Source of the DNA: Mytilus galloprovincialis | Taxonomy: Eukaryota; Mollusca; Bivalvia; Mytilida; Mytilidae | DNA: 64,000 nucleotides | Direction: 5' to 3' | Assembly: GCF_965363235.1 (NCBI RefSeq) | Contig: NC_134838.1 | Location: 12,184,441-12,248,440, forward strand | In this document: in pieces, positions 48,039-59,400 of the stretch | Numbering within the stretch: position 1 is the first letter of the stretch | Layout: every line of letters begins with the position of its first letter | Notes under the pieces: model-generated | Told to the model about the DNA's origin: nothing | Databases searched by the model: none | Seen by the model: the letters and a program-made list of their open reading frames with translations, nothing else | Position numbers and translations under genes: made by a program

Positions 48039-49802
48039 GGGGCCAGCTGAAGCACGCCTAAGGGTGCGTGAGTTTCTCGCTGCACTGAAGACCCATTCAG
48101 GGGCGTAGATTACGTTGAGGCAACCGAGGCAGTTGTCTCGGTAAAAATAAATAAAAATATTTTCCTTCACTACTAAACAATAATATAGAAACTTGTTATG
48201 TCTTGTTGGCGCGGTTATTGATTCATATCCTTTACGGATTATTCAAGACTTATGGGAACATTTGAATTAATTTTCCCTCCTCTACTTGGAAATACCCTTT
48301 ACGGTAGTTTTCTGTAATTCAAGTTTGTCAGAGTAAAAGGAAATCGACAACAGTTTTGTTTAGTCCTACCCCATTGCAAGCGAAAACAGTGAGTAGAATA
48401 GACGAGGACGCAACTCACGAGTCACCCGATCAAATCACTTTACCATTTAATTAGGTCAATTAGTTAATTTTGTGTCAGAATAATTTCTAGTATATGAGGG
48501 ACTGGGTGAGGTTCTAAGAAGAAAAAAAGGCCCTGAAATTAATTTAAATTTTAATTTAAAAAAAATATGGATTTAAAATGGTGCTAAATTATATAATAAA
48601 GGAAAATCAAATTATGGGCGACAATGATTAAAAAATAAATATTTGATAATCCCATTCTATTCTAAGCATTCAAACCCTTATTTATAACCGTTGACATGTT
48701 CCCCTACGACTATGTTCATTGACTTGGGTACTAAACAAAACAAAATCTCAATTATATATTATAGTGCACAGAAAATAATTTATATGTTATGGTTCTCAAG
48801 TTTTATTCTCGCTATTTTAAAGTCATAGTACGTTTTCACAAGCAGGGAACTTAAAATATTTAAAGGAATCACTAATTCCAGAGAAATATGTCTGTTAGTT
48901 AATACATAATGTCAGTTTATATATAAACAAAAATCAACCAAATACTGTTCATTTATAATGAAGACTTCAGAATAAAGTAAATGTTAGTTATTTGCCGGTT
49001 GTCATGTTCATCGTGAATGAAAAAAAAGTTAAAAGTCATTCAATATGTAATTTCAACTGAGACCTTCGAAGGAATACACCACTAAAACAAGTGCCGTGCT
49101 ACACTTTACACACAGCATATGTTTTTCTCCTAGTTTATCCTGAAATTCATTTGTTCATTCCAGCTGTCATTTTGTGGTGATTATCTATAATTCGTTGATT
49201 CGTGACCTACGACCAAATAAATGATCATCACAAAACTTATTACAAATAAACCTTAATATTTTCGTTTGTTATTTTTTTTTTTTTTTTGCATTGAACATTT
49301 TGTCACAAGTTTCTTCTATCCACCGAGCAAGGTCATGATTTCTTGTGATATGACGTGTGAGGTACAGCCAACTATATTAGAGTGTACTACGGCTTGAAAA
49401 TATATTGGTAGCCATTAGGCATTTGAGCTGGCTTTCTGCTGGGAACAGTATGTCAATATATATATGTTCCTACTTTCTGTAACTGCTAGCAAGTCAAGAA
49501 ACTGGCTTTTCATTGGTTGTCTAATGTGATACTTTCACGTATTTTGTTATTTTTATAGCTTTTAGTATAGATAGTAAGGCATATAATTAAATTTATATGA
49601 TGAAATAACATTGAACAGCAACTATTTTTAACGATTTTTCTTGTTCAAATTGTAAAAACCTCTATAGCTTAAGGGGGGCCGCAGCCCCCCAGACCCCCTG
49701 CCTCGGTATAAACAGAAGGCAAGCTACGCCACTGCCATTGGTGGCCTTCGTCTGCTCTATGGTCGGGTTGTTGTCTCTTTGACACATTCCCCATTTTATT
49801 AT
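48039..49802 (-). repeat. SINE-like repeat head, reverse, split by a 1.6-kb transposon
   Basis: 48039-48097 (complement of AATGGGTCTTCAGTGCAGCG ... CAGCTGGCCCC) continues at 49734-49802 (GGTGGCCTTCGTCTGCTCTA, GGTCGGGTTGTTGTCTC). Joined across the insertion it matches the head module elsewhere. Confidence 0.85.
48098..49733. mobile_element. CAGGGGCGTAG-ended transposon, non-autonomous
   Basis: The left end CAGGGGCGTAGATTACGTTG pairs with the right end (complement of CAGTGGCGTAGCTTGCC), with CCGAGGCAG subterminal on both sides. CCATT at 48093-48097 and 49734-49738 is a 5-bp target duplication, confirmed because the interrupted repeat has it once elsewhere. The 1636-bp interior is AT-rich, with no transposase frame. 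Confidence 0.85.
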
Positions 49803-49865
49803 ATATGGATTTAGTATAATTGGTCGTCCAAGAAGATATGGGAGGTAATTTTGAACACCAACCAG

Positions 49866-50650
49866 AAACTACTAGAGGCTCTAAAGAGCCTGTGTCGCTC
49901 ACCTTGGTCTATGTGCATATTAAACAAAGGACACAGATGGATTCATGACAAAATTGTGTTTTGTGATGGTGATGTGTTTGTAGATCTTACTTTATTGAAC
50001 ATTCTTGCAACTTACAATTATCTCTATCTATAATGAAATTGGCCCAGTAGTGACAGTGGAAAATATTTTGTAAAAATTAAGAAAAATTTACAAAATTTAT
50101 GAAAATTGTTAAAAATTTGACTATAAAGGGCAATTACTCCATAAGGGGTCAAAAAACTATTTTGGTCATGTTGACTTATTTATAGGTCTTACTTTGTTGT
50201 ACATTATTGCTGTTTACAGTTTACCTCTATCTATTATAATATGCAAGATAACCAAAGGCTGCAAAAATTTCTTAAAATTACCAATCCAAGGGCAGCAACT
50301 TAACAACGGGTTGCCTGATTGGTCTGAAAATTTAAGGACTGATAGATCTTGACCTGATTTTTATCTCCGTCAGATTTGCTTTAAATGCTTTAGTTTCAGA
50401 GATATAAGCCAAAATCAACATTTTACCCCTATGTTTTATTTTTAGCCATGGCGGCCATCTTGGTTGGTTGGCCAGGTCACCGGACACATTTTTAAAACTA
50501 TATCCCAATGATGATTGTGGCCAAGTTTGGTTAAATTTAGCCCGAGAGTTTCAGAGAAGATTATTGTAAAAGTTTACGATGAAGGACGACGTCGGACGCC
50601 AAATGATGAAAAAAGCTCATTTGGCCCTTTAGGCCAGGTGAGTAAAAAAG
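49866..50650 (+). repeat. AGAGGCTCTAAAGAGCCT repeat, full single-unit copy
   Basis: It starts CTAGAGGCTCTAAAGAGCCT and GTGTCGCTCACCTTGGTCTA, passes ATGGCGGCCATCTTGGTTGG, and ends AAAAGCTCATTTGGCCCTTT then AGGCCAGGTGAG, about 785 bases. The start holds a perfect AGGCTCTAAAGAGCCT palindrome. Other copies are at 62472-64000 and, as a reversed fragment, at 6796-7110. Non-coding. Confidence 0.88.
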
Positions 50651-51737
50651 AGAGTATTTTGGATAGCGACAGAAAAGTTTGAAAGGTAATACATGTATGT
50701 ACATATTTCTCAAACTGAACGAAAACCCCACTAGCATGGGTTAAACTGCTGGATGTGGTGTTTATGATGACTGTTTTTTACCCATCGGTAAGCCAGTCAG
50801 TTATTATTGTATTTCTGGAATAGGAATTCCAGTCCTGGAAAGGGAGAATTGTGGCATGTTTTTATTGTTATACTCAATCCAGTCGGAGACCAAGTGATCA
50901 ATCGAAAGATCCGTCAAGCACTTATGCATGTATATAAAGCTGGGAAGAGGGAATCTTAAGGAGAATATACCATAGTTAGTTTTATGAGATTTCAGTGCCC
51001 TTTGTTAAAAGCTGTTACACTTTGTGATTATTCTTTTTGGGGTATTTATTTCCTAAATAAGCAAACATTGAATAGTTTACTGTATTCATTATGCTTCTAA
51101 GAATGTTTCTATCAATTTGGATTGACATCAAAGTTTATGTGTATCTTGGCAGATATGTGAAGAAATGATGGGTTGCTATCTCATGGTAAATCAATCCTAG
51201 GTTGACAAGTTGATCTATATTCACTTGCTTAACATCCAATGTCAATTTATCAAATGTAAAATCAGGACAACAAATTATCGATAGATATAACTTGGTTTAG
51301 GTTTTGACAATTGGTTCGTCTGAAATGAAGGGTTGCTATTAGGACAATCACTAGAAAAAAAAGAGATTTTTTTGTTTGAAAGGAGCCGTAACCTTACTTT
51401 GCAAAAGAATTGTACATCCCTTGGTGTTGTAAAACATGTTCAACATGGGGAGACTCTCAATACACCAGGCATCGATTTAAACACCACCATTCTGAATTAA
51501 TGCGGCTGCACATCTAAACACCCCACAAAAAAGTGACTCAACATGGGTTTACCACTACAAAACATCTTTTCTGTCCGTAAGTCAGCCAATGAATTATAGA
51601 AGTTAGGACGCTGCCAGGATGTCAACCACATTTAATATATCTGTTTGCTTATTGAATTATTTCTGATTATTTCTTTAAATTGTTTTCTCATGTCCATCTT
51701 TGCCACATACTTTCTTTTCTAACATAGGATAATAATA
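50651..51737. other. worn interspersed repeat, no gene
   Basis: AGAGTATTTTGGATAGCGAC, GGAGACCAAGTGATCAA and the CCAGGCATCGATTTAAACAC region are diverged relatives of the repeat at 60565-61015. Nothing else is recognised. Confidence 0.5.
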
Positions 51738-52997
51738 TCTATACTATTAAACGAGAAGACCTCATTTTGTGTGTCACTTCTCTTCTTTCCACAATAAATT
51801 AATCAACACGTCTCTGTGTCCTATAGGTACAGTACATAGTCGCATTTGTCATCCATTCATATGATTATTCAGATTGAGTTATTTTGGGAGAAAAACGAGA
51901 AAAAAGGCATCCGGATATTGTCCCGTCATTGGACGAAATTTTAAGTCAGATTAGACTTCCAGTTTGCATTTTTTCTGTATACTTTGAACATACATATACA
52001 AAGAATAAAGTGTATTTTCAGAATTCTATCTGCTATCATTTTCAAGTTTACTATCCACGACGGTCACAGAGTTTATTAAATAGAGAGAGTCTGTATACTA
52101 TATCAATGACCACCATGGATTGATTAGTAAACTTAGAATTGAAAGTAAATACACTATATTTATATGATATAGTAATGAATGTTCATAATATACAGATAAG
52201 CTCTAAAAATATTCATGTGAACTTTTGATATCTTTTCTGAAATTCTCCAGTCATTAAATCTTTTACAAAATTCATTGATTACAAAAAAAAGAAGATGTGG
52301 TATGATTGCCATGTTGAGACAACTCTCCACAAGAGACCAATGTGACACAGAAATTAACAACTATAGGTCACTGTACGACCTTCAACAACGAGTAAAGCCC
52401 ATACAGCATACTCAGCTTTAAAAGGCCCCGAACTGACAATGTAAAACAATTCAAACCGGAAAACTAGCAGCCTTATTTATGTACAAAAAATGAACGAAAA
52501 ACAAATATGTAACACATAAACAAACGACAACCACTGAATTACAGGCTCCTTACTTAAATGTGACACAGAAATTAACAACTATAGGTCACCGTACGACCTT
52601 CAACAACGAGCAAAGCCCATACGGCATGCTCAGCTTTAAAAGGCCCCGAACTGACAATGTAAAACAATTCAAACCAGAAAACTAGCGGCCTTATTTATGT
52701 ACAAAAAATGAACGAAAAACAAATATGTAACACATAAACAAACGACAACCACTGAATTACAGGCTCCTTACTTAAATGTTCATATTGAAATTGATAGAAA
52801 ACCAAAAATTGGGAATTTTGGAAATAAAGGAGGAGGGAATAAAAAAACATTTTCCTGTCCCCAATAACCTATGACTTATAATAATACTTTTGCTGAAATT
52901 CTCCAGTCATTCAATATTTACAAAATTCTTCCAACGACACTTTATACATACTTTAAACTACACTCTGAATGCCCGCGATTTCGCGGGTGTGTTCTAG
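51738..52997. mobile_element. Helitron-like non-autonomous element
   Basis: The 5' end TCTATACTATTAAACGAG follows an A. The 3' end has the perfect hairpin CCCGCGA-TT-TCGCGGG, then TGTGTTCTAG, followed by T. A 5' TC, a hairpin about 6-10 bases before a terminal CTAG, and insertion between A and T without target duplication are the Helitron signature. There is no Rep/helicase frame. Two SINE-like copies lie inside. A second, worn 5'-like end (TCTATACTACTATAGGAAGA) is at about 53970 with no matching 3' end. Confidence 0.75.
52285..52780 (+). repeat. SINE-like repeat with a 218-bp tandem duplication
   Basis: AGAAGATGTGGTATGATTGC opens the copy at about 52288. The stretch from TGTGACACAGAAATTAACAA (52341) to CAGGCTCCTTACTTAAA is repeated almost unchanged from 52559, ending about 52780. 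It is nested in the Helitron-like element. Confidence 0.85.
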
Positions 52998-52999
52998 TA

Positions 53000-53494
53000 G
53001 TAATAAAAGTTACAATTAAAAATATGTACAGTGCACTATTTGTCCTTTTTTAAACAAATGCAAAGAACGTTTTATTTTTTTATTTCTATAACAACAAAGT
53101 AAAACATAAAGAAAATACAATGTAAATAAATGTTAAAAAATATACAGAGGTAAAATCACAACACATAACAAGTGTCCATTAAAATCAAGAAAAAAAAAAT
53201 TACATTCTGAAAAATAGATTAAAATATTCATCTCAATTGTAATTCTTAAATACATATTTCTATATCCAAAACAATTTAAACTCTGCAAAAACATTATGTT
53301 TGTTTCAGTCAAGCAATATACAGATGTGATTGTCTAATAATAATTTCATTTAGTTTGCATGGTTTGTGGAATGGTGGGTGCCTTAAAAACATGAACTAAT
53401 CACTTTTTGGTAGTGTTTGTGGAATGGTGCGTGCCTTTAACATCTAGACAAGACAAATCTCTTTCTGGTAAAAATATTATGCATAACAAACAGC
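53000..53494. other. fucosidase 3' untranslated region and flank
   Basis: Downstream (minus strand) of the fucosidase stop codon. AATAAA on the minus strand occurs at 53071-53076, a possible poly(A) signal about 420 bases after the stop. No other frame. Confidence 0.4.
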
Positions 53495-56400
53495 CTAGTT
53501 CGCTATATTAGTCAACTTAAACATCCACGCCCATGGAGAAGGCAGTTTATTCCAGGGTATATTTTGTAGGGTAATATTCATCCCTTGTCCACCAGGTCCT
53601 GCTATCCAGTTGACTGTTCCCTCATATCCAAGCATAGTGACTTGTGTAGATTGAGACGGTATGGGTGCTCCTAACACCAACACAGAATCGTCTGGCCATG
53701 TAAGCATTATTGCATATACCATGGTGCCATCATTTTCTGTTTTCTGTTTAGTGTACCTTTTAATTTACAAAATATGACAGCATATCAAAAGTTATATCTT
53801 TTTTTCATTAATTTTAAATTGAGTTGTTAAAGTCTTTTAAACAATATATGCTAAATAATAAATCAAATTGTTTGTAATGATGATCAGGTGATGATTTTTT
53901 TTAATGTCAGTGGCAAAAAATTCATGCAAATCAAAATGAGAACATGCTACTGCATGTGATCTGATTATCTATACTACTATAGGAAGAGACCAATTTCATT
54001 GAGTCGCAACTCATCTGCAATCATACAAAGTCAGAAAAATTTGTGATATGACGTATAAATGTAGTATTTTGTATTTCCAAAAATTGTCTTTGAAACAATC
54101 TTTTTTCCACAGAAAACGGCAATTTTGGGAAAATATCATAATTTGGAGACTGTAAAAAGTGTTCTTAAAGGGAAACTTCGCAAAAAAATCAAAAATTGAT
54201 ATTATGTTTATTCTGTATAAAAATGCTCAAATTCATAGGTATTAAAGTTTTATTCTGCTAGATAAGAGATCACCATCGATTTTAAATTTAGAGTATCAAT
54301 TCTCTCCGGTCGGCCATTTTGTCACCTTGTCCGATTTGCAGTCGCGATATGTCTAAAGACCAGAACTTCAGTAACCCGATGTAGTCGTAATTGCGTGTCG
54401 ATATCTCGTCAATCGTTTTTTTTTTTATAATAACCATGATCTGTTAGTTTAAGACTGATAATATAGGAATTAGTGAAAAAGTCAAAATTTCAAATCATAA
54501 ATAAGTCTTCCGTCAAACTTGAATTGTTTTCGGCAATCTAATTAGTTCATAATTCTTTTATGTAATAAACTTTATTCAAATAAATTAGGATCTTCGCTCC
54601 ACTGATCACCCGCATGGCTAAAGGTATTACTCCCAAAGGTATTGTAGGGGGTGTGAGGTGACACGTCCAGGTATTCAAGCGATTTCCTGTCGAGTTTGCA
54701 AATTCATGCATCGTTTCACTTCTTAGTGTATTGATAAGTGTACACGGCCGATAACTTATAACTTTCCATTTTGAACTATTAGGTGTATAATATACATCTC
54801 TATCTTGCGTGTCCGAAAGTGATATAATATATAGTCATTACTAAACATATACGCTTGTTTATGAATAACATTTCTGGTTAAAAGAAAATTATTTATAAAA
54901 ATATATAATTAAAACCAAAAAAAACAACAGATCTGATGAAATAAAAAAAAAAATCCAAGAGTAAATTTGGTAAAATGTAATATATACTCGTTGTCAATGG
55001 TGAAGGACAGATTGGAACATACCAGAAATATATTGATTTAAAAAGGGTACGCACTTTTCGACCATTCGTATATACGCCTGGATTATAAGTTACGGAACTA
55101 TAGCGCAAAATAAAATATATACATTTATACATAGAACATAAGAAAGAATAATATATTTTGCGTAAATTGGGGTAAAAGTTTTGTAAAATGAAAAGTCCAC
55201 GTATGCCAACAGTAAGTAATCATCAAATGTCGATAGATTATTGTATACCAAACGAAGAAGGAGAAGAAGAAGAGATTTAAACACAGGTCGATATATAACT
55301 TTATTTGGCTCATCGAAGTTATGGACATTTATAATTCAATTAGATTGTTCTCGAAAAAAGGATGAAATTCGTCTTCGTCACAATTGTTCCAAAATGCATG
55401 TAATATATACGCCACTGGAAGTACACTTATACCGAGGGATGTGAATATTTTCCGGGAAAACTATAGAGTATCAAAGTTTCAAATCAATTTCGGGATTTAT
55501 TTTCTCTCTAGATATTCAATGACAGCAATTTAAAGAAACTGCTTGTCCGCTTTAGTGGTATTCTTGCCAGTTGAAACAGACTTATAATTACATTAAAAAA
55601 AAAGGGAAGGATGACATTAAATTCGTTGTCTTTTTTATACATCGTTGGTCAAATAGCTAAAGTATTATATATAGTTACGGTGTGAGACGAAGAGTATTTT
55701 AAGAAGGACATATTCCCGATTATGTATAAATTTTGTTGATGTTTTTCACACTTGAAAAGCATATCTGTTCGTAATTTGTCGATTCCATTCCAATTAGATC
55801 CTTTAATTTCCTGTCAATTTTTTTAAACATTTTTCTTTTTAAATATCTGAAGTCTTCATGTGTTGTCAGATTTAAAATATTTTGATGAGCACATTAATTT
55901 CTAAATAGGTAATTAAAGATCACTTTGGATGGACAAAAATATATAATTGCAATTGTTAATGATCTGTTTGAAATATTTAAGGCTGCCGATCCTTATTTGA
56001 AATAGTACAATTTTTAGTTCATAAACTCGTGTTTAATAGGTTATTTTTATTTATAAATTCTTCAATTAAAATAATTCAATGTTTTATCGTTACTAAAGTA
56101 ATCAAAAGTCATAATTCATTAAAAAGTGATCTTATGCAAAATATAAAAATATACAACAGCTATCCAGTTATTGTGCGATCTTATTATTCCCGTTAATTAA
56201 TTTTAATTTTTTTTTTTACATTCATGTGTCTGAAATTTTGTCGGAGTCCCGTTTACAATTATGTTGTTCACACCTGAATGCCAGTGAACCGTGACGCCTA
56301 GATTTCACTGAATGAGGATCAAAGGATTAGAATTACATAATGCTAATCTTTTAATTATCTTGAGTTAACCTACGCATTCAACATTCTTTAGGTGTCACAA

Positions 56401-59400
56401 AACAATACACATTTTATTTCCACCGTACAAGCAAGTGAAAATGTTTGCTGTAATGAAGCAAAAACGTCAGAATACAAACATGTATTTTTAATACACTATT
56501 GATCATGTCAATTTCATATGTTTGTTTAAAGTATTTGTACAAAACAAATCATAAAAATGTTCTATGTATGAATTAATTTTATTATTAAAATTCGTTTTAA
56601 AATATCCACACGATCTAATTTTAAAAGTTGCATGGCTATCACTTATTTTTCGTTGGTTAATAGCTACACCAAAAGTCGTCGATGCGCTTTAAATCGCGTA
56701 ATTAGATTGTTAACGAACAAGACTTAAATGAGATATTTTCACTCCCGGCATGCATCAAAGACTTAAACTACGTCACATAAGTCAGGAAGCTTCAAGAAAT
56801 AAAATTAATAATTCCCAATTTTCTTCTTTATTAGATTTCATATCAAAATAAAACTTGGTGAATATGTTTTTTATGGTATTATGAACATAATAAGATGAAA
56901 AGTGAAAAATCGCGAATTATCCCTTTAATCCTTGTTTTCTACGCTTTCAGTCTAGGTACTCCCAGCAAAATTTTTGTTTGTTTGTTTCAAAACTTTTTTT
57001 TTAACACGATTTCACATACATCTTCTAGTGTACCACTATTTGTCCTAGATGGACACACCAATGGAATTGAAATGTGCTTGTTCAAAAGGTAAAAGTCTGC
57101 AGGAATAGATGTCATCATACATGGACTCATTTTTGTCAGGAGCCGACCAGTCTTTGCTCTTACTCAAAAAGATCGAGTCATTGGCAGAAAACCAGCAAAT
57201 ACCATTTTCAATTTTCTGATGTGACTTTGCTATGGATCGAAACAAGAAACTCCTGCGCTCAAGTCAAAACACTTCCAAAAGACCTCCAAGGGGGTCTGTT
57301 AAAATTGAAAATATATAAAGAAAGTCACGTTACTTTTTAACAAATTAACCAATGATGTTAACTAAATCATATAAAAAATTTGACACATAAATCCAAAATC
57401 ATGATCAACTCTAAAATAGACTTGAATAAATTAATACAATATATAAAACATTACCAAACATTTTTTGTAATGAAATCATTTTGGTGGCTCCAAGGTACAG
57501 ATCCATAAACACCTTCTCCATTTATTTTCAACCAACTTCCAAACTGGCGTAATCTTTCCTCAAATACTGGGATAATTGTTCCCTCCTTTGTTGGACCAAT
57601 ATTCATCAGCATGTTGCCACCACAACTGTAAAAGAATTTTTGAATATAACAGTCATACCATAATACCAATCTTCTAACTTTTATCAATTTCTCATAATTC
57701 CCCAATGTATTCAAAATGAAATGCATAAAAAAAGGAGTTGTGGGAGATGTTGGAGACAACAACCTAGCAACAAAAATTACTCAAAAACTAGTAGTCAATA
57801 AATAACTTGTCTTGTAAATTGGGAAAGCTCTTTAATAATTGCAAGAGTCAAGAAAAGTACCGAACACTTTTTTTTAGAGGTGGCCATCACCAAAAGAAAA
57901 AAAAATATGGTTAAAGTCTGATGATATTCCTGACTTGGTTGGTACATTGCATTAATAAGTGGTGAGATTAAGTAAAGTTAAAACACTTAACCTCCATTTC
58001 AAATTCTTTTGATTGTCATTTGCTATTTTTTATTTACCTGATTGTCGATGCAAACGTTGAGATGATCTGGTTTATATCTAGATATGAATCAAGTGGAGCA
58101 TTTCTACGATATCCCCAGGAATGCTTGTCCACTGACATACAGTCTTCCCATTTATATTTCTGCAGTTTACCTTGAAACATAAAATATATTAATTGCATTT
58201 AATTTCAAAACATGAGAATTTTTATGTAGCAGCGATCTATTGTATATAAAAGTCCCATGTTTATATATGTATTTCTCAGTGTTTTCTATATTACTAATCT
58301 AATCAATGGCATAGTGTATGAACTTGCTTGAATACAACTGGATAACAAAACTGTTCCCTATAGTATGATCTTTCTGACTTTAATGCCAAATTAGATTTTT
58401 TAACCATTTTACGGTCCATTGAACAGGGAAAATGATAGTGTGATAGGGGCATCCGTATACTTTGGACACATTCTTGTTTCTTTTTCATTGACATTAACAT
58501 TGTCTTTGTTCTAATAGAAGTGGGGTTTGCTTTATCATTTGATTAAATCTTCATGAACCTTGATCCTGAAGTTTTCTTTTCTGAAGAACAAAAAAATGTG
58601 TATAAATGACGTACACAAAACTTTAAAAAAAAATAACAATGTGCAAGAAATTGTTCATTTCTAACCCGGATTCCATCTATCTCTGCAGGTCTTGTATCCT
58701 CCGTGTTTACAGAAGCATTCATGACACCAGCGGTCATTTGTGACGACACTGTCTTTCACTGGACTGAAATAAAAACATATGTTGTTCAACTTGTTATTGA
58801 ATTAAAATAATATCACATAACTTTCCACAGAAAATCTCGCAAACTTTTAAGAACTGTATATTATATCACATATGCATTCAAAATTTAGACTTTCTCATAT
58901 TGTAAACAAAACTGATTGACAATTTATTGTTATTGTCAAAGTTTTGAATGAATATTTTAGATGATTTGTATAGAACAAAATTGAACTCTTTTGACAATCA
59001 TGAAGGTAAAGGACCAATTTGAAAGAGGAAGTAGTTTTTATTTCTTTGGAAACTAGTTCATCGACATCATAATCTCAACATGTCATGTAATGAATCTTCT
59101 GTAATATGTGCTGCTGAATCAAGATCCAAGAAGGTCATTTGTCAAGGTCATTTGTCTTAGTCCCAAGAACTTTATCTAAATCACTGATAGCGATAAAATA
59201 TTGCTGGCCCAGCAAGTAAGCAGTGTTATCTAGAAATCATGAGCTACAAATGAGAATAATTGAATCGGATTGAAATACAGATTCTGTGACAACTCTTTGC
59301 CATGCTTTGTAAGCTAAGCATGGATCTATGCTCTCTACTCCCAATCAGATTGTGAAAAAAAATTAAAATAAGTTTTGGCGAATAATTTGTGGTTGTGAAC

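Noticed and set aside
53960-54100. A second Helitron from TCTATACTACTATAGGAAGA
   Set aside because: Only the 5'-like end is present; no hairpin with CTAG was found downstream, so it is at most a remnant.
54893-55328. Minus-strand frames rich in hydrophobic residues
   Set aside because: Phenylalanine, leucine and tyrosine richness follows from AT-rich sequence; frames overlap one another and lie in an intron or element.
57045-57245. Minus-strand frame inside the fucosidase gene as an extra exon
   Set aside because: The exons on either side (57455-57625 and 53495-53756) join in phase without it and it has no similarity to GH29 proteins.
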